This document shows positions 62,248 through 64,000 of a stretch of 64,000 nucleotides of DNA, piece after piece. The DNA is from an uncultured Nitrospira sp. Lineage in GTDB: Bacteria > Nitrospirota > Nitrospiria > Nitrospirales > Nitrospiraceae. Within the stretch, counting starts at the first letter, position 1. Every line of letters starts with the position of its first letter. A program made the translations under genes and the position numbers. Where the stretch lies: contig CABVRZ010000010.1 in assembly GCA_902500775.1 (NCBI GenBank), positions 46,054 to 110,053 on the forward strand, read 5' to 3'. A model generated the notes under the pieces. It was not told where the DNA came from and made no database searches. It was given only the letters and a program-made list of their open reading frames with translations.

Positions 62248-62685
62248 CTACAGACGCTCTTCATCAAGCTCGATGACGTCGACCCAGGTCGTGACCGGAG
62301 GAAGCAAACTGACTGGCACCCCTCGCTTGGTTGCGATGTCCTGTAGCCGGCCCTGAAACCGTTTCTTGCCTTCTTCATCTTTGGGCTTCGACGCGAGCAA
62401 TAGTCGAGACCAGCGATCCATATCCTCCAGTGGGTGAGCCTTCCCATTGGCACGTAGCCAGAGGAGTAATTCTTCATCCGTCTCACCAGCTAATACCCGC
62501 TGCTCGAATGCTTTTGGATCGATCCCAAGAAAATCGATCAGATATTTATCGAATCCAACCGTGAGGTAGTTATAGTCCTGAATCTGCCCGGCATGGCGCA
62601 GGCGAATCTTGTCGATCAACCGCCCCAAGTGGGCAATGCCGCCGAGAAGTATTTTCGGACTACGGGGATAGGCTTGTTTAGTCAT
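62248..62685 (-). CDS. DUF5069 family protein
   Basis: 145 residues from the ATG at 62685 (GGAG 9 bases upstream); an earlier in-frame codon at 62766 is less likely. The family signature is RSPKILLGGIAHLGRLIDKI, RLRHAGQIQDYNYLTVGFDK and FLGIDPKAFEQRV. The function of DUF5069 is not known. It precedes the polytopic membrane protein gene by 11 bases and may share its transcript. Confidence 0.82.
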   Translation of the reverse strand: MTKQAYPRSPKILLGGIAHLGRLIDKIRLRHAGQIQDYNYLTVGFDKYLIDFLGIDPKAFEQRVLAGETDEELLLWLRANGKAHPLEDMDRWSRLLLASKPKDEEGKKRFQGRLQDIATKRGVPVSLLPPVTTWVDVIELDEERL

Positions 62686-62843
62686 CAGTGAGTTCTCCAA
62701 CATGAAGAATCCCTGTACGATACAAGCAGGAAACCGGTCACGTCTAGTCGGACTTAAATCGGACAAACCCCGTGGTTAGGCCTTCAAGTTTTTTTCGGCC
62801 TTGCCGATATAGACACCAGATAGAGACCAGCAAGGAGGCACCT

Positions 62844-63209
62844 ATGAGGCTAAGGAATAGCCCAAGAAGGTACGTGCGGTATTCTGCCAACGTCCAGACC
62901 GATACCGGCGCCGCAGAAGGAACCCTCTTCGACATCTCGGCGACCGGCTGCAGAATGCAGAGCAACGTTGCCTTGACTCCCGGGAGCTACCTCGCCCTAC
63001 ACATCGAAGCCCCTGAAGTCGAAGCTCCTCTCGCTGTAGAGGTTTCCATCGTACGCTGGCACAGAGACAACCAGGTGGGGATCGAATTCCTCCGGTACGC
63101 CCAAGGAGATCGTGAGCGAGTCACCGATCTCGTCGAAGGTCGGGAAGCTTCAGCTGTGTCTATCCATGTGGATGAAGCAGAGCTGGCCCTCAGTCCAGTC
63201 GCCGTGTAA
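62844..63209 (+). CDS. PilZ-domain protein
   Basis: 121 residues from the ATG at 62844, which follows AAGGAGG. RRYVRYSANV and DISATGCRM are the two parts of the cyclic di-GMP binding motif, and EVSIVRWHRDNQVGIEFL is the typical closing strand. It is a single-domain PilZ protein of the same build as the pair at 1038–1823, but at an independent locus. The partner is unknown. It converges on the Hcp gene. Confidence 0.85.
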   Translation: MRLRNSPRRYVRYSANVQTDTGAAEGTLFDISATGCRMQSNVALTPGSYLALHIEAPEVEAPLAVEVSIVRWHRDNQVGIEFLRYAQGDRERVTDLVEGREASAVSIHVDEAELALSPVAV

Positions 63210-63243
63210 ACGCTATCTCCATGGATCTATCCCCTTTACTCAT

Positions 63244-63732
63244 CTACACAGCCTTATTGAGCTTCAAGTCATAGCCACCCTTCACAACTGCGCCGAGTGA
63301 CCCATCCGCCTTTTCTTCAGTGTACTCAATCTCAATCTTCGTGAAGTTCAGCGACGCCTGATCCGTCGGAATGAGGTCTGACACGACAGCACCACCCTGC
63401 TGATAGGAAGACACCAAACAGTCGCTGAACATGATTTTGTAGTACTCCTGCTGTCCCTCGCCTGCCTTTCTCGCCACGAGCGTCGCATTCTTCAACCGTT
63501 CACCAGTGGCACAGGCCTGAAAGAGTTTCGGCGAGGCCTTACTAAGTTTTGTCGTGAAATGAAAATCTTGCGCCGAGAATTTTCCCTCGCCTCCACTGCC
63601 GGCGAAATGATCACCACCCGTTTGCGTGCCTCCAAACGACCACGACTCCAGATGGATATCTCCCTTGTGTTTCAAATCATTACTCTCACCCTCAATCCCA
63701 GCGATCTTGATGAAATAATCAACAGCGGCCAT
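63244..63732 (-). CDS. hcp: Hcp-like type VI secretion tube protein
   Basis: 162 residues of the Hcp1 family: VDYFIKIAGIEGESNDLKHK, GDIHLESWSFGGTQTG, FHFTTKLSKASPKLFQACAT and GYDLKLNK. Hcp forms hexameric rings that build the type VI secretion tube and carry effectors. GGAGGGC precedes the ATG. No other type VI gene is in the window, so it may serve a cluster elsewhere or act on its own. An IS element begins 14 bases upstream of its start. Confidence 0.88.
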   Translation of the reverse strand: MAAVDYFIKIAGIEGESNDLKHKGDIHLESWSFGGTQTGGDHFAGSGGEGKFSAQDFHFTTKLSKASPKLFQACATGERLKNATLVARKAGEGQQEYYKIMFSDCLVSSYQQGGAVVSDLIPTDQASLNFTKIEIEYTEEKADGSLGAVVKGGYDLKLNKAV

Positions 63733-63746
63733 GATAGCCCTCCTCT

Positions 63747-64000
63747 AGCAGGCTGCGGAAAAACCCGGGTTGAGAGCGACAACGGCGTTCAGCATGGTCT
63801 TGGGAGTGTCCGCACCATCCGTCTGTGTACGATGATGGCCGTCCGTGGAGGATTCGTGCGGAGCGTCACACTGATCCCCAGACCGTAGCAACTCATGTTG
63901 CCGCAGCCACTAGATTGCGGATCCGTACCAAGTTGTAGACAGCTGCCGCGAAGGTGAACAACCAACCGACTCGCGGCACGCCACGGAGTTTTACTTTGCG
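63747..64000 (-). mobile_element. End of an IS element (IS1182-like), continues past the window
   Basis: The sequence AGCAGGCTGCGGAAAAA at about 63748 is a typical terminal inverted repeat for this kind of element. The transposase end follows. The other end is outside the window, so family assignment is tentative. Confidence 0.6.
63893..64000 (-). CDS. Transposase C-terminus, partial (5' end outside window)
   Basis: The last 35 residues are visible: RKVKLRGVPRVGWLFTFAAA and VYNLVRIRNLV, a common ending of IS1182/IS5-superfamily DDE transposases. The frame is open to the window edge. The stop is TGA at 63893. Confidence 0.75.
   Translation of the reverse strand, partial: RKVKLRGVPRVGWLFTFAAAVYNLVRIRNLVAAAT

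Overview
The window looks like chromosomal DNA of a Gram-negative (diderm) bacterium. It has a complete Tol-Pal envelope operon, lipoproteins with lipoboxes, an HtrA/Do protease, TatC, RodZ and a murein transglycosylase. A TatC–Mrp–MoeA–MobB–multihaem-cytochrome cluster, many PilZ proteins, DUF2059/DUF1566/DUF5069 proteins and the GC-rich but not extreme composition suggest a Nitrospira-like member of the Nitrospirota. This is inference from gene content; no rRNA or marker alignment is available here.

Layout. (1) 0–3.2 kb: the 3' part of an MltC-type transglycosylase, two tandem PilZ genes and a RhlE-type DEAD-box helicase. (2) 3.4–4.1 kb: an IS3-family remnant with an internal deletion. (3) 4.4–8.8 kb: a KimA-like potassium permease, a secreted Ig/PKD-type protein and a divergent GGDEF protein. 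(4) 8.9–10.4 kb: a Doc toxin whose AbrB/MazE-type antitoxin gene is split by an IS5-family element; removing the element and one TA target copy restores the antitoxin frame. (5) 10.6–18.1 kb: secreted DUF proteins, an HExxH protein, an RqcH/NFACT protein, a decayed IS630 element, a response regulator, a 2OG-Fe(II) oxygenase and a glycine-rich RRM protein with a strong terminator. (6) 18.3–26.4 kb: a tightly packed minus-strand run for TatC, Mrp/NBP35, MoeA, MobB, a hexahaem NapC-like cytochrome and an ABC-2 exporter, preceded by HtrA. It reads as a maturation and export module for molybdenum/iron-sulfur enzymes. (7) 26.7–32.8 kb: a lipoprotein with an inactive caspase-like domain, a decayed IS3 element, a five-repeat secreted protein and a small c-type cytochrome. 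(8) 33.2–46.1 kb: a 13-gene minus-strand run from tolQ to rodZ, with two CpoB/YbgF-like genes, mutL, miaA, mtnP and a PfkB kinase. (9) 46.2–51.4 kb: tRNA-Asp, tRNA-Val, xerD, and a plus-strand run of an LpoA-like lipoprotein, an M50 protease and trpS. (10) 51.4–55.2 kb: a graveyard of toxin–antitoxin genes and fragments. (11) 55.4–64.0 kb: mostly secreted or membrane proteins, a beta-lactamase-fold hydrolase, an NlpC/P60-like lipoprotein, DUF5069, PilZ, an orphan Hcp, and the start of another IS element running off the window.

The parts that stand out are the cofactor-maturation/export cluster, the pseudo-caspase lipoprotein beside HtrA, the HExxH protein, the IS-split antitoxin beside an intact Doc, and the decayed toxin–antitoxin region. 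I found no CRISPR array, no complete phage and no rRNA genes.
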